From Thalassoglobus polymorphus (GTDB lineage: Bacteria > Planctomycetota > Planctomycetia > Planctomycetales > Planctomycetaceae), in NCBI RefSeq assembly GCF_007744255.1, contig NZ_CP036267.1, positions 682,001 through 746,000 on the forward strand: 64,000 nt of DNA, written 5' to 3'. The translations under genes were made by a program, and so were the position numbers. Positions 44,810 through 55,084 of this stretch are shown here, piece after piece (the stretch's first letter is position 1; every line of letters starts with the position of its first letter). The notes below the pieces were generated by a model. The model searched no databases, was not told where the DNA came from, and worked only from the letters and a program-made list of their open reading frames with translations.

Positions 44810-46183
44810 ATGTCATTAAATATTCCAACAATTGATTGTTCACAGGGGGACGCCCAGCAACTCTTCGCTGAACTTCGTGAGAAGCTCAGTCCAGGGGGAG
44901 GTGATGTTGTGTCCGAAGCGGGACGACAGAGGACAATCGATCTCTTCGGGGAACCGCTCACGCCTCAGCAGGTCGTAGAGAAAATTTGCTCGGACGTGCG
45001 AGAAGAGGGGCTCAAGGCTTTATTGCATTACACCGAGAAGCTGGACCGCAAAGAACTGAGCGGTGAAACGATTCGTGTTTCGCAAGAAGAACTTGCAGCG
45101 GCGCACGCACAAGCAGAACCAGACTTTCTCGAAACTGTCCGAGACATTCGTGACAATGTTATGGAGTTTCAGCAGGAAATTCTCTCCCAGGATGCCTCAG
45201 TGATTCGTACAGACGGTGCCGCACTGATCGAACTGCGGCAGCGATACCTTCCGTTGCGGCGAGTGGGGATTTGTGTCCCTGGCGGGGCTGCGGCATATCC
45301 ATCAACTGTCTTGATGACAGCCGTTCCAGCTCAGGCTGCCGGCGTCAAAGAGATCGCGATTGTTGTCCCACCGACAGAATTCGGCGGCTACAATATCGAC
45401 ATGCTGGCGACCTGTCACGAATTGGGAATCACAGAAGTCTATCGTGTTGGAGGGGCTCAGGCTGTTGCTGCTCTGGCGTACGGAGTCGAAGGAATCGAGC
45501 GTGTCGATAAGATCGTCGGTCCCGGAAATCTGTTTGTAGCACTCGCGAAACGTCATGTGTTTGGTGAAGTCGATATCGACAGCATTGCTGGACCAAGCGA
45601 AGTGATCGTTCTGGCAGACGAAACCGCGAATCCGAAATTTGTCGCCAGCGATTTGATCTCACAGGCAGAACACAGCCCCGGTTCAGGAGTTCTCATTACC
45701 TGGCATGCCCCGCTGATCGATGCTGTGCGAACGGAACTTGAACGACAACTCAATCTGTTAAGTCGCGGTGATCTGGCAAAGCAGTCACTTGAGGATTATG
45801 GAGCACTCATTCTGGCTCGCAGCGAACAGGAAGCAGCTGAACTGACAGACCTGATGGCAACCGAGCATTTGCACATTTCGACAAACGATCCCGAAGCGAT
45901 GCTCAGTCGCGTCCAAAACGCAGGAGCGATTTTCCTCGGTCATTACACTCCGGTTGCGATAGGGGATTATGTAGCTGGTCCGTCTCATGTTTTACCGACC
46001 GGAGGGACTGCCCGTTTTGCGAATGGTCTTTGTGCGAACGACTTTCTAAAACGGTCATCAATCATCTCGTACAATAAAGCAGCACTGGAAGCAGATGCCC
46101 ACGACGTTCGCATGATGGCAGATAAAGAAGGACTGACGGCACATCGTTCCAGTGTTGATCTCAGACTTGAAGATGAATCATAA
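44810..46183 (+). CDS. hisD: Histidinol dehydrogenase
   Basis: 457 residues from the ATG at 44810; an earlier in-frame ATG at 44762 would add 16 residues. It performs the last two steps of histidine synthesis (histidinol to histidine, NAD and zinc dependent) in the cytoplasm. Family blocks are clear: RRVGICVPGGAAAYPSTVLM, DKIVGPGNLFVALAKRHVFG, VDIDSIAGPSEVIVLAD with HSPGSGVLIT, HLHIST and GDYVAGPSHVLPTGGTARFA. No other his gene is nearby; biosynthetic genes of this window are scattered. Confidence 0.97.
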   Translation: MSLNIPTIDCSQGDAQQLFAELREKLSPGGGDVVSEAGRQRTIDLFGEPLTPQQVVEKICSDVREEGLKALLHYTEKLDRKELSGETIRVSQEELAAAHAQAEPDFLETVRDIRDNVMEFQQEILSQDASVIRTDGAALIELRQRYLPLRRVGICVPGGAAAYPSTVLMTAVPAQAAGVKEIAIVVPPTEFGGYNIDMLATCHELGITEVYRVGGAQAVAALAYGVEGIERVDKIVGPGNLFVALAKRHVFGEVDIDSIAGPSEVIVLADETANPKFVASDLISQAEHSPGSGVLITWHAPLIDAVRTELERQLNLLSRGDLAKQSLEDYGALILARSEQEAAELTDLMATEHLHISTNDPEAMLSRVQNAGAIFLGHYTPVAIGDYVAGPSHVLPTGGTARFANGLCANDFLKRSSIISYNKAALEADAHDVRMMADKEGLTAHRSSVDLRLEDES

Positions 46184-46254
46184 GCGTTATTGAGGCGATT
46201 TCATCAGCAATCTTTCGCCGGTCACCTGTAGGCTCCGGAAACTGAAAACGGTCC

Positions 46255-48123
46255 ATGGAAAATTCCACCTCATACCCAGCATCGTCAAGTTCAGCGACTG
46301 AACGCTGGAATGTGTTTCTGGAGATGGCGGTCACCGTTTCTCGTGCGTCAGGCGGGGCGATTTGGAACGTTCAACAACGACAGCCTGTTCTGCAATCACA
46401 GTATCAATTGGGATCGCAACGACTCGATACGGTTCACGAGCAGTGGCCCGGTCATGTCGAGAGTTTGGCTCGAGTAATTCAAACTGGGAAGTCGCAGTCA
46501 CTTAAAGCGAAATTCGAGCAGGCGAATGGTTCCAGTACCTTGCGACTGCTGTTGTTTCCAATTTTGTCTGGTCAAGCAGTTGAGAATATACTCGAACTCT
46601 TCCTGCCTGAACAAAGTGAACTGGCAGACTCTCAAATTGAAAGCAGTGTGCAACAGTTGCTTGTTTGGGCAACTCCATCGAGCGAGGCGAGAACGAATTC
46701 CAACGCGATGGAATTTGCCACTTGGCTGGCGCACATCCATCAACACCTTGATGTCGCTAAAACTTGCTACACGATTACGAATGAAACACGCCTCTGGTCA
46801 GGTTGGGACCGACTTAGCCTGCTGCTCGCAGAGGGGAAATTGTTTCGCCTGAAATCGGTCAGCGGCGTGGATGCTCTTGATCCGAGGTCGACGACGGTCA
46901 GCACGTTAGAAAGTGTTGCGCAACAGGCATTGAGCCAGTCTCGCGAGACCATTGTCTCAAGCGAGAGTGATCCCAAGTCGTTTCTTCAAGACTATCACGA
47001 CCGCACCCAAGCGAAGCAAGTTGCGCTGATTCCGCTACTGGGAAGAGTCCACTCTTCGAATCGTGAAGTGATCGGAGTTCTGGTTTGTGATCGATTTGAA
47101 GATTCATACGGGAAGGTCCAAACGGTCGAGGATCTGGAAATTTCTTGCCATCACATCGCTGTCGCTCTGGAACATGCTCTGAGATATGAGGATGTGCAAG
47201 TTAGCCCTCTGCGACGGTGCGTGCGGCGCGCTTTTTCACAGCGATTCGTGAAAATTATTTCTGTGTCTGCCCTGTTCGTACTGGCGGGTTTCTTTCTGAG
47301 CCTGTGGCCAGCGACGTTGACGGTCACAGGAACTGGATTTCTAGAACCGCAGAAGACACGAGATGTCTTCGCAATTTCAAACGGCCTGATCGAAAAGCTT
47401 CATGTGACACAGGGAGAGACAGTTGCAGAATCTGATGAACTTCTGACTCTCAGAAGTCCGGAACTGGATCTCGAGGTCAACCGCATTCAGGGAGAATTAA
47501 CAACAGTCAGGCAGCAGATTGATGATCTGGTGAAAATCCGGAGCGATCCAAGGCGAGCGAATGAGATGCGACAATCCTCTGCGGAGCTTGCTGCTCGCGG
47601 AGAGGAACTCAAAACCGTTGAAATTGGACTCCAGAGACAGTTGGATTTGATGAAGCGGCAATCGAAAGAGCTCATCTTGAGAAGTCCAATGAGTGGGGAA
47701 GTGATCACTTCGAATTTGGAGTCAATTCTCTCGTCGAATCGACCTGTGACGCGTACTGATCGCCTGTTACGAATCGCTGACCTGACAGGAGACTGGATTG
47801 CGAAGCTGCATGTCGATCATCGAGACATTGGTCCGGTTCTTGAAGCGTATCGGTCTCAGGCAGCGACGGTCACATTTTTGACTGCGGACGCGGCAGAATC
47901 GTCAAAGGAAGCCATTTTGCAAAGTGTCGCGCCGTCTGTCTCGACGGACGCGATCTCTGGTTCGACACTTGTTTTTGACGCTGAGGTCAAACGTTCAGTG
48001 ATTCCCGATGCGAAACCGGGAACAACGATTCTGTTTCGAATCGACTGCGGAAAGGCTCCGATTGGTTACGTCTGGTTCCGAAGATTGATTGACCGTCTCC
48101 ACGGATGGTGGACGTTACGCTGA
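46255..48123 (+). CDS. GAF-domain protein fused to HlyD-type membrane-fusion adaptor
   Basis: 622 residues. The N-terminal half (about 15-320) contains two GAF-like regions (FLEMAVTVSRASGGAIWNVQ; LSLLLAEGKLFRLKSVSGVD with IPLLGRVHSSNREVIGVLV). One membrane helix follows (about 340-358, ISVSALFVLAGFFLSLWPA). A HlyD-type adaptor half then has the lipoyl block GLIEKLHVTQGETVAESDELL, an alpha-helical hairpin (about 400-470) and the beta-barrel. Adaptors connect inner-membrane transporters to outer parts or act on surface signals. No transporter or M50 peptidase partner lies next to it. The GAF half would be cytoplasmic, so the design is sensor-coupled transport (inferred). Confidence 0.82.
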   Translation: MENSTSYPASSSSATERWNVFLEMAVTVSRASGGAIWNVQQRQPVLQSQYQLGSQRLDTVHEQWPGHVESLARVIQTGKSQSLKAKFEQANGSSTLRLLLFPILSGQAVENILELFLPEQSELADSQIESSVQQLLVWATPSSEARTNSNAMEFATWLAHIHQHLDVAKTCYTITNETRLWSGWDRLSLLLAEGKLFRLKSVSGVDALDPRSTTVSTLESVAQQALSQSRETIVSSESDPKSFLQDYHDRTQAKQVALIPLLGRVHSSNREVIGVLVCDRFEDSYGKVQTVEDLEISCHHIAVALEHALRYEDVQVSPLRRCVRRAFSQRFVKIISVSALFVLAGFFLSLWPATLTVTGTGFLEPQKTRDVFAISNGLIEKLHVTQGETVAESDELLTLRSPELDLEVNRIQGELTTVRQQIDDLVKIRSDPRRANEMRQSSAELAARGEELKTVEIGLQRQLDLMKRQSKELILRSPMSGEVITSNLESILSSNRPVTRTDRLLRIADLTGDWIAKLHVDHRDIGPVLEAYRSQAATVTFLTADAAESSKEAILQSVAPSVSTDAISGSTLVFDAEVKRSVIPDAKPGTTILFRIDCGKAPIGYVWFRRLIDRLHGWWTLR

Positions 48124-48183
48124 GTGATTCACGAAAGACTTTCGCCACAGGCTTGGCCTCTCCTGCAAAAAGTATCAGCGGTT

Positions 48184-49104
48184 TTATGAGTTCTGCCTGA
48201 TCAGCCAGAGCATCAATCCTTTGGCTAAATGCATACGGTTTTCGGCTTGATCGAATACGATGCTGCGAGGGTCGTTCATCGCTTCATCGGTCACTTCAAG
48301 ACCTCGTCGAGCAGGCAAGCAGTGCAGGAAGAAAACATCTTTTCCGGCGGCGTCGAGGAGTTCAGTGTTCACTTGGAATTCTGCGAACTCGGCGGCGCGT
48401 TTTTCCTTCTCGTCTTCTTGGCCCATGCTGGCCCAAACATCGGTGTAGATGACATCTGCACCTTGAACAGCTGCGTGCGGGTCGTTGGTCTGGTTTAACT
48501 TCAGTGATGAGAATTCGGTAGTTGCCTGCTGCACAAATTCGTCTTGCAACCAATAGCCTTCGGGAGCAGCAATTGTGATATCAGCACCCACATGACCTGC
48601 AGCGAGCGCGAGAGATTTCGCGACGTTATTGCCATCTCCAACGTAGACGATCTTTTTGCCCTTGGCAGTTCCAAGGTGTTCATTGATCGTCATCACATCG
48701 GTAAGGGCCTGACAGGGGTGGTAATCATCAGAGAGTGCGTTGATGACTGAGCTGCCGCTATGTTCAGCGACGGTTTCGATCAGCTTTTGTGAGAACGTTC
48801 GCAAGATAATAATATCTGAGTATCCGCCGAGGACCTTCGAAATATCTTCCAGGGTTTCACGGCCATGCAGTCCCGCATCTTTTGCAGAGAGGAAGATGCT
48901 TGTTCCACCGAGCTGGCTGATGCCGGCTTCGAAACTCACGCGTGTCCGGAGCGACGGTTTTTCAAAAACCTGCGTAACGACTCGTCCCGCACAGTATGGA
49001 TTCCGGGTGCCCGATTTGGTTTCTGCTTTGAGTTTGTTCGCAAGATCCAGAATCTCCTGGACTTCTTGAGAGCTTAAATCAAAAAGTGATGTGAGGTGTC
49101 TCAT
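48184..49104 (-). CDS. argF: Ornithine carbamoyltransferase
   Basis: 306 residues, standard size. The carbamoyl-phosphate motif is EKPSLRTRVSFE, and the ornithine/active-site blocks are DYHPCQALTDVMTI and FLHCLPARRGLEVTDEAM with the family Cys. It makes citrulline from ornithine and carbamoyl phosphate in the cytoplasm for arginine synthesis. The second residue of the usual STRTR is Leu here, a variation also known in other argF genes. Start at 49104 (MRHLTSLFDLSSQEV). Gap of 61 bp to the convergent GAF-HlyD gene. Confidence 0.97.
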   Translation of the reverse strand: MRHLTSLFDLSSQEVQEILDLANKLKAETKSGTRNPYCAGRVVTQVFEKPSLRTRVSFEAGISQLGGTSIFLSAKDAGLHGRETLEDISKVLGGYSDIIILRTFSQKLIETVAEHSGSSVINALSDDYHPCQALTDVMTINEHLGTAKGKKIVYVGDGNNVAKSLALAAGHVGADITIAAPEGYWLQDEFVQQATTEFSSLKLNQTNDPHAAVQGADVIYTDVWASMGQEDEKEKRAAEFAEFQVNTELLDAAGKDVFFLHCLPARRGLEVTDEAMNDPRSIVFDQAENRMHLAKGLMLWLIRQNS

Positions 49105-49274
49105 AAGATCGAATTCTCGTCGAAAATATCATTGAAAAAACAAGAGACAGGAACTGCGTGCCCGAGGTTCGTTGTGAAACCAGAAAGCCTCGTAGTGATT
49201 CGCCCGGTAAAATTCTGAATCAGTCATCAACCAATCAGGACATGGTCAATGTTCTGCGGGGGATGACATTGACC

Positions 49275-50243
49275 CTATTCGATATCGCCTTTGTACAACT
49301 TGCGTTGCATATTGGGCTGATACGGCGTCCAATTGGAGGAGGCGTTGGGGTCGGATTCAATGAGCGAGTGGAACTCGTTCGTTTTGGCGTCCAGGTTGTC
49401 CAGGTGGTGAAGTGCAATCGCTTCCATGGTCATTGGAAGTTTTGGACTTCCATACTCATAGACACCATGGTGGCTGAGCAACATGTGCTTCAAGCGAAGC
49501 GTCGTCTCTTCCGGAAACGGGCGACCGGTGGTCTCTTCTGTCGCACGAATCTTATCTGAGAGCATCTCAACACCCATGACGAGATGGCCAATCAACTGGC
49601 CTTCATCAGTATATTGGAATGTTGAGTCGTAGCTGAGTTCGCGAATTTTTCCCAAGTCGTGCAAGAAAATTCCGGCGAGCAGAAGATTGATATCGACATT
49701 GGGGTACAAGTCAGAAATTCGTGTTGCTGTTTCTGCGAGATTTACGATGTGGTCGAGCAACCCGCCATGGTAAGCGTGGTGCAATCGAACGCCAGCGGGA
49801 GCCGATTTGAGCCCTTCGACGATTTCCTGGTCAGCCAGGAATGTTTGCATCAGCGATTGAATATCGGAGTCGGTGATGCCTAGAAGAATTTCGCAAAGCT
49901 TTTCGAATTGAGCTTCAACATCCGTGCTGGATTGGGGAATGTAATCCGCAGTGTCGATTTCGTCCCCGGATGCCGAATCAATCCGGGTCAGGATCATTTG
50001 CAGGTTCCCCTGGAACTGCTGCACCTTTCCTTTGACACGAACGTAATCGCCAGTGTTGATGTGATTGACAGCTGAAGCGTTCACATTCCAGAGCAGGCCG
50101 GAAATCTGACCGGTCCGGTCACGGAGTTGAGAAAGGAAGTAGCTGTCACCGTTACGATTTGCTCGTAATTGACGGTCCGCGAGAAGATACGTCTCTTCGA
50201 CGTTGTCTCCATCTTCTAATTCATTGACGAACATCCGCGTCAT
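49275..50243 (-). CDS. YhaM-like 3'-5' exoribonuclease (OB fold plus HD domain)
   Basis: 322 residues from the ATG at 50243 (50234 and 50276 are alternatives). An N-terminal OB-fold ([22 protein letters not shown]) precedes an HD domain with [34 protein letters not shown] and KHMLLSHHG (metal-binding His and Asp). This layout is that of the YhaM family, which trims RNA or single-stranded DNA from the 3' end in the cytoplasm. It is about the family's usual length. The C-terminus ends in a basic, Asn-rich tail. No partner gene is adjacent. Confidence 0.9.
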   Translation of the reverse strand: MTRMFVNELEDGDNVEETYLLADRQLRANRNGDSYFLSQLRDRTGQISGLLWNVNASAVNHINTGDYVRVKGKVQQFQGNLQMILTRIDSASGDEIDTADYIPQSSTDVEAQFEKLCEILLGITDSDIQSLMQTFLADQEIVEGLKSAPAGVRLHHAYHGGLLDHIVNLAETATRISDLYPNVDINLLLAGIFLHDLGKIRELSYDSTFQYTDEGQLIGHLVMGVEMLSDKIRATEETTGRPFPEETTLRLKHMLLSHHGVYEYGSPKLPMTMEAIALHHLDNLDAKTNEFHSLIESDPNASSNWTPYQPNMQRKLYKGDIE

Positions 50244-50636
50244 GAGATCACCAAAGGCAGAAGTGGCGTGCACCACAAAAAGTCAAACTGAATCAGGCGG
50301 CTTCACATCTTTTGATGTGAATGACACACTGACCAGACTGGCAGAAAATAAAAATGCCGATCATAGGACCGGCGCAGGGAAGCGAAAAATGCTAACTGTC
50401 TAGCATGAATTACTCAATACCAAACACCTCGTGTGGAGTGATTTGAGGGAAGAATTCCAAGTTCACCACTCGACCTGTCAGTGCGACAAATCAAGGTCGT
50501 TCAACTATGGTCGCTGATTTGAGTGGCAAGTTGTGAGAGATCGGCGGAGAAGGGCAAAAATTGGTTCGATACCGACCTCTTCTTCAGAATCTCTGCATCT
50601 CGGAATGCTAGGGCTTCGTGATTTGCTTGCCCACGG
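50244..50636. other. Intergenic region, no supported gene
   Basis: Between the nuclease and pseudouridine synthase genes. I see no repeat copy, hairpin with T-tract or credible ORF. Confidence 0.4.
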
Positions 50637-51620
50637 TTACCGTTTTCCTCGTCGAGGTTTCTTTTTGGCGTTGCGGGCATTGCGTCCGACCACTTTCTTC
50701 TTTGTCGATTTCTTTCCAGCTGATTTGCTTTTCCCCGATGTTGCGGATTTTTTACCGCGGACATTCTTGCTGCTGGGGGCCTTGCTCCCCATTTTCTTGC
50801 GGTCAGCGTTTTTCTTGTCGGCATTTCGACTGCCGGCTTTCTTCGGGGAAGTTGATCCGCCAGCTTTATTCCGTTCCAGAATCTCGAAGAGCTTCCCTAA
50901 TTCTTCACGACGCAGTTCACGGAATTGACCGATCGGAACGCGACCGATTCGAATTGGGCCAAATCCAATCCGCTCGAGTTTCATGACTTTGTGACCGGTT
51001 CGTGCCAGGAGACGGCGAATCTCCCGGTTTTGGCCTTCTGTCATCGTGATCTCAACCCAGGTGCTCTGTCCCTGTTTCTTGATCGGACGAATGTCGTGGA
51101 CCTTGAATTTTCCTTCAGTGAAGTAATGGCCTTCTTTCAGCTGATTGAAAACTTCTCGATCCGGATGTCCAGCGACTTGAGCTTTGTAGAGTCTGTGAAT
51201 TCGGTGCTTTGGGTGGGCCAGTTTCTGAGAGAGGTCCCCATCATTGGTGACGATCAGCAGGCCGGTGGTCGCCTCATCGAGACGGCCAACGCAAAAGAGT
51301 CTTGGCCCCTCAGGAGGGAAGAGGTCGAAAATCGTCCGTCGTCCCTGTGGGTCTTTTGCGGTACAGAGAAATCCCGGAGGTTTGTTGAGCAGGTAATATC
51401 GTTTCCGCTCAAACTTCAGGTTTTCGCCATCGAGAGTGACTGTTTGGATTGTCGGTTTGACGTTCGAGCCTAGTTTGTCGACAGTCACGCCATCGATTTC
51501 GACACGACCCTGTTCAATTAACTCTTCGCATTCGCGACGCGATCCCAAACCACATTGCGCGAGATAACGCTGCAGTCGCATGCTGGGAACTGGAGGGACT
51601 TCTGGATCTGGTTTAGACAT
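50637..51620 (-). CDS. RluB-type pseudouridine synthase with Lys-rich tail
   Basis: 327 residues from the ATG at 51620; the ORF reaches back to 51869 but the extra 83 residues lack family character. An S4 RNA-binding domain (RLQRYLAQCGLGSRRECEELIEQGRVEIDGVTV) is followed by the synthase core with catalytic Asp in GRLDEATTGLLIVTNDGDL. It converts a specific uridine in 23S rRNA to pseudouridine (RluB/RsuA family; the exact site is not certain from sequence). The last about 85 residues are a Lys/Ser-rich, low-complexity tail (many KK, KNADRKKM, KSAGKKSTKKK) that may bind RNA. Confidence 0.9.
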   Translation of the reverse strand: MSKPDPEVPPVPSMRLQRYLAQCGLGSRRECEELIEQGRVEIDGVTVDKLGSNVKPTIQTVTLDGENLKFERKRYYLLNKPPGFLCTAKDPQGRRTIFDLFPPEGPRLFCVGRLDEATTGLLIVTNDGDLSQKLAHPKHRIHRLYKAQVAGHPDREVFNQLKEGHYFTEGKFKVHDIRPIKKQGQSTWVEITMTEGQNREIRRLLARTGHKVMKLERIGFGPIRIGRVPIGQFRELRREELGKLFEILERNKAGGSTSPKKAGSRNADKKNADRKKMGSKAPSSKNVRGKKSATSGKSKSAGKKSTKKKVVGRNARNAKKKPRRGKR

Positions 51621-51741
51621 CAGACAAGCAAAATGTATCTTGAGGAGAATGGACCTGACAGCGGGAAGAGAACATCTTCGCTGTAAGTCGAATGCCTCAT
51701 CATACCAGTGTTCACTGTAAAACGTGAGGAACACCGGTGAA

Positions 51742-54576
51742 TCAATTTTCAGGATTTCGGAGTTCTCGTGCTCGTTTGGACTTTCGTCCTTGAGTGGTAT
51801 GCAATGAAATGTGAGGCGATGGGACGACGGTGGACCCGTTGAGTTCCTCCGATTCATCCACAACTTCAATCTCTCCGTTCAATCGAATACGGCGCTCAAT
51901 TAACCGGCCCAGCGGTCCGACGAGCATACATGGGAGCAGTACCATGTCCCCAATGAAGGCTGCTCCGATAAGGAGTGCCATCAGCCAGCCAAACCGGCTG
52001 ATCAGCAACAGATCCGCAGGAAAGAGCACCAGCAGCCCAATTCCGACAGCGGCGCTCGTTTGCCACATCGCTGGTCCGCAATGCATCAGTGCCTGTTTCA
52101 CTGAGGCCTGACGTGTCATTCCCTTGCGTAGCCCGTTTCGGAACCAGGTGAGCAAGTGAAGTGTTCCATCGACTGCGATTCCCATTGCAACGGAAGCTGT
52201 CACCATTGTTCCGATATCGATTTTTTGACCGAACCAGGAGACCAGGCCGAAGATGGAAATGACTGGAAGGACGTTCGGAATCATGCTTCCGATCCCAGCC
52301 AGAGGGTCTTTCAAAACCCAGATCATCACAGAGGCAATCAACACAAAAGCAGCCACGGAACTCCACACCAAACTGTCCAGAACTGCCAGTTGTGTTCTCA
52401 AAAACAACGGAACGGTCCCTGTCACAGTATGATCGACACCGGCATGGTATCGCGTGATTTTCCCCACGCGATCGCTTAATTGTTGAGTCAGTGTGGTATA
52501 GTCCGCATCACTGAGGACTGCTGCTTGAGCGTTGATTCTCCAGAGCTCGTCGCCATTCACTTCTGGCAATCTGTTCATCACGATGAACGCACTGCTCTCA
52601 GCTGCGTGCTCTTCTTTGATGCGTTTCTCTGTTTCGTTTGAACGCCGATTGTAGAAAATCTTTTCTCGCATCGTTGCGTTTTCGCCGGGGCTTGTTCGCT
52701 GAGGTAAAAACGACGACATCGAAATCGCTCCACTCACTTCGGGGTGGTTGCGAATCTCTTCTTCCACTTCTCGAACAAGCTCAACACGCTCCAGGAAGCG
52801 AAGGTCAGACTGACTCTGCTTGTCGAATCTGACGAGGATCTCGACGGGACTGATTCCGGCGAGGTTGTCTTCAATTGTTTGGTAATCTTGCACGACCGGG
52901 GATGAATCCGGGAAGTACCGAATGACTTTCGTCTCAACGTCAAAGTGGCGTAAGCCGACAGAACAGGCGATTGCCAAAACAATTGTTGAGGCTCCAATCG
53001 AGAGCCAGTGTCGGCAGATGAGGTCGCTATAGAAAGACCATCGTTTCGATTTCACTTCTTCCGGAGCAATACGACGAAGTGGGACCATTTGCAGTAAAGC
53101 AGGGAGCCCATAAAGCACCATCGCGACCGAGATCATGCAACCTAATGCAGCGTAAATTCCAAATTCACGAACGGGAGCAAGGTCGCTGTTGATTAGCGAA
53201 ATCAGTCCCAGCGATGTCGTGAAGGCTGCCATCAGGCATGGCTGCCTCGCCATTTTGGTGGCATCCGCGACGGCAGTTTTGGGGCTTTCCCAAACTGCGT
53301 GCTTCCAATAATTGGCGATGTGAATGGCTCCTGACAACGCCAGCACCATTAACAGCGTCGGCAACACCACGAGGACCATGTTCATACTTCCGCCAGAAAG
53401 TGGGATCAAAGAGACCCCAAGAAACGCGGAGTAGTAAGAGACGAAGATGACAAGCCCGCCAAGTCGGAGGCACTTTAAGGAGAAGATCGCAAACAGGATG
53501 CCGACCAAGCCGGAAAAACCAATTACGGATTTCCCGAGAATGCTGGTCGCATTCGGATTCCAGGCGGCACGAATCACGCCGTTATTCAACTCCGCTGCAG
53601 CGACCACGCGGCCTCCCACAATGAGTCCGTCATCTGGGATAAACGAGGCGATCGCTGCTTCGCGAATCGCTGCGATCGCTTTCGATTTTTCAGCGCCTCC
53701 TGCTTCGGATAACGTTACGACAACGGCGATTGGTGTCCCCGTTTTCTCGTAGCAGCTATCGACGAGTTGGCGCCCATTGGGCTCGTCAGATGTCGCAAAA
53801 GATGCGACATGATTGATGGAATCAATAACGGCCTGTTTGAGTTTTTGATTACTGCCGATCCCGGTCCAGCTGACTTGGAAATCATGCTGACCGAACTCTG
53901 AAGGTGCCAGCTCGGTCTCGGTTTCGAGAGCAGGCTGATAACGTGAATACAGTTCTTGAAAAGCGTCTTCGTCGAGTTCTTCGGGCATCCAGGGTGAAAC
54001 AGCCTCGTGAATGCTGAGTTCAAGTCCAAATTGCGAGTGGATTCGCTCTTGGATCAGCTTGATTGTCTTTTCTTTCTGGTCTCGCCCAGCTTCAGTGAGT
54101 CGGACTTTGAGATGTCCGGTCCCGATGAAGGTTCCGCTGATCCGACGTCTCGCCTCATCTTCTTCAACTCCGAACTCAACAAGTTTCGATAGAAGATCGC
54201 CTGCGTGCATGACCGAATCGACATACGGCAAGCCGCCTCGACGTGCTCCATCCTCATCAACTTGACCGCTCAGCATTCCAGCCAGGACTGGCAGCCGCAT
54301 ATCGTCAGCTGCACTTCCTTCCCATGTCAGGATGACCTTCTCGTCCTCTGGGAAGTGAGCCCGACACCACAAATACTCTTGCGCACTGGGGTCGTTTTCA
54401 GGGAGCCAGTTCTCGACATTATTATCAAGACGGACATGTCGCAGCGAAGATCCTGCGAGGGGAGCGACGAAGAGAATGGCCACTAAAACCCATATGGCGA
54501 CACCTTGTCCCCAGGGATCTTGCTTCTGAAAGAAACTTCTTTTTTCTTGTGTCGATGCATCTGGGACGCGACTCAC
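51742..54576 (-). CDS. MMPL/RND-superfamily transporter
   Basis: 944 residues. After an N-terminal helix (about 28-46, VAIWVLVAILFVAPLAG), large soluble loops alternate with two clusters of membrane segments near 345-500 and 770-905, the typical RND duplication. Motifs include LVVLPTLLMVLALSGAIHIANYW and GTMVTASVAMGIAVDGTLHLLTWF, with acidic residues in the membrane for proton coupling. The last section, ending IERRIRLNGEIEVV, is cytoplasmic. MMPL-type proteins move lipids, hopanoids or related molecules across the inner membrane. The cargo is unknown and no adaptor protein is adjacent. Confidence 0.9.
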   Translation of the reverse strand: MSRVPDASTQEKRSFFQKQDPWGQGVAIWVLVAILFVAPLAGSSLRHVRLDNNVENWLPENDPSAQEYLWCRAHFPEDEKVILTWEGSAADDMRLPVLAGMLSGQVDEDGARRGGLPYVDSVMHAGDLLSKLVEFGVEEDEARRRISGTFIGTGHLKVRLTEAGRDQKEKTIKLIQERIHSQFGLELSIHEAVSPWMPEELDEDAFQELYSRYQPALETETELAPSEFGQHDFQVSWTGIGSNQKLKQAVIDSINHVASFATSDEPNGRQLVDSCYEKTGTPIAVVVTLSEAGGAEKSKAIAAIREAAIASFIPDDGLIVGGRVVAAAELNNGVIRAAWNPNATSILGKSVIGFSGLVGILFAIFSLKCLRLGGLVIFVSYYSAFLGVSLIPLSGGSMNMVLVVLPTLLMVLALSGAIHIANYWKHAVWESPKTAVADATKMARQPCLMAAFTTSLGLISLINSDLAPVREFGIYAALGCMISVAMVLYGLPALLQMVPLRRIAPEEVKSKRWSFYSDLICRHWLSIGASTIVLAIACSVGLRHFDVETKVIRYFPDSSPVVQDYQTIEDNLAGISPVEILVRFDKQSQSDLRFLERVELVREVEEEIRNHPEVSGAISMSSFLPQRTSPGENATMREKIFYNRRSNETEKRIKEEHAAESSAFIVMNRLPEVNGDELWRINAQAAVLSDADYTTLTQQLSDRVGKITRYHAGVDHTVTGTVPLFLRTQLAVLDSLVWSSVAAFVLIASVMIWVLKDPLAGIGSMIPNVLPVISIFGLVSWFGQKIDIGTMVTASVAMGIAVDGTLHLLTWFRNGLRKGMTRQASVKQALMHCGPAMWQTSAAVGIGLLVLFPADLLLISRFGWLMALLIGAAFIGDMVLLPCMLVGPLGRLIERRIRLNGEIEVVDESEELNGSTVVPSPHISLHTTQGRKSKRARELRNPEN

Positions 54577-54738
54577 TACTGTCCTCCGACCTTAAGAAGG
54601 TGTTATCAAGTGAGCCACGGGCATCGACTGCATCTCATGCAGGCTTCAGCTTGGAACACATGAATAGCAACGATACGTCCCGACACAATGACGCGATTAC
54701 AGTGACGCGAATCACGTGTCTCACAAATTGAACTCTCA

Positions 54739-54764
54739 AATCTCCTGTGTGGACACAGGAGATT
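54739..54764. promoter_or_regulatory. Perfect inverted repeat upstream of the MMPL gene
   Basis: AATCTCCTGTG and CACAGGAGATT are exact inverse complements separated by 4 bases. It lies 162 bp upstream of the MMPL transporter start and 60 bp before the small plus-strand ORF at 54824. It could be a repressor-type operator for divergent transcription or a stable hairpin. No T-tract follows. Confidence 0.4.
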
Positions 54765-54823
54765 CAGACTCCAGAAACTTAGATCGTCTTCTGAGCGGCT
54801 GAAACTTCGAGAACCTCCGACAC

Positions 54824-55084
54824 ATGGCGACTTCATTGTCCGAAATCCGGAGTTTTGAGGAACAGGCGATTACGGCAATTTGCGTTGACTTTAATGCGTC
54901 GGTAATCAGCGCGCCTGTCAACCTCGAAATGTCGAGTGGCTCACCAATTTTGGATGAAGATTTTCCCCAGGCCGTTTTTTTTCGAATGACTCCGGAATCG
55001 TTGTCGCTTCTTGAAAAACGACAACTCGTTATCGAACTGGTTCCAGTATTGGGAGAACAATTCTCAAACTGCTTCAACTTCTGA
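54824..55084 (+). CDS. Possible small acidic protein
   Basis: 86 codons; the composition is protein-like (MATSLSEIRSFEEQAITAIC; LEMSSGSPILDEDFPQAVFF) with a mixed alpha/beta look. No family, signal or membrane segment, and the ribosome site is weak (GGAACC about 7-12 bases upstream). It is divergent from the MMPL gene. I consider it plausible but unproven; an antisense ORF exists over the same bases. Confidence 0.4.
   Translation: MATSLSEIRSFEEQAITAICVDFNASVISAPVNLEMSSGSPILDEDFPQAVFFRMTPESLSLLEKRQLVIELVPVLGEQFSNCFNF

Noticed and set aside
51621-51869. 83-residue N-terminal extension of the pseudouridine synthase
   Set aside because: The extra part has no family similarity, and the S4 domain begins right after the ATG at 51620.
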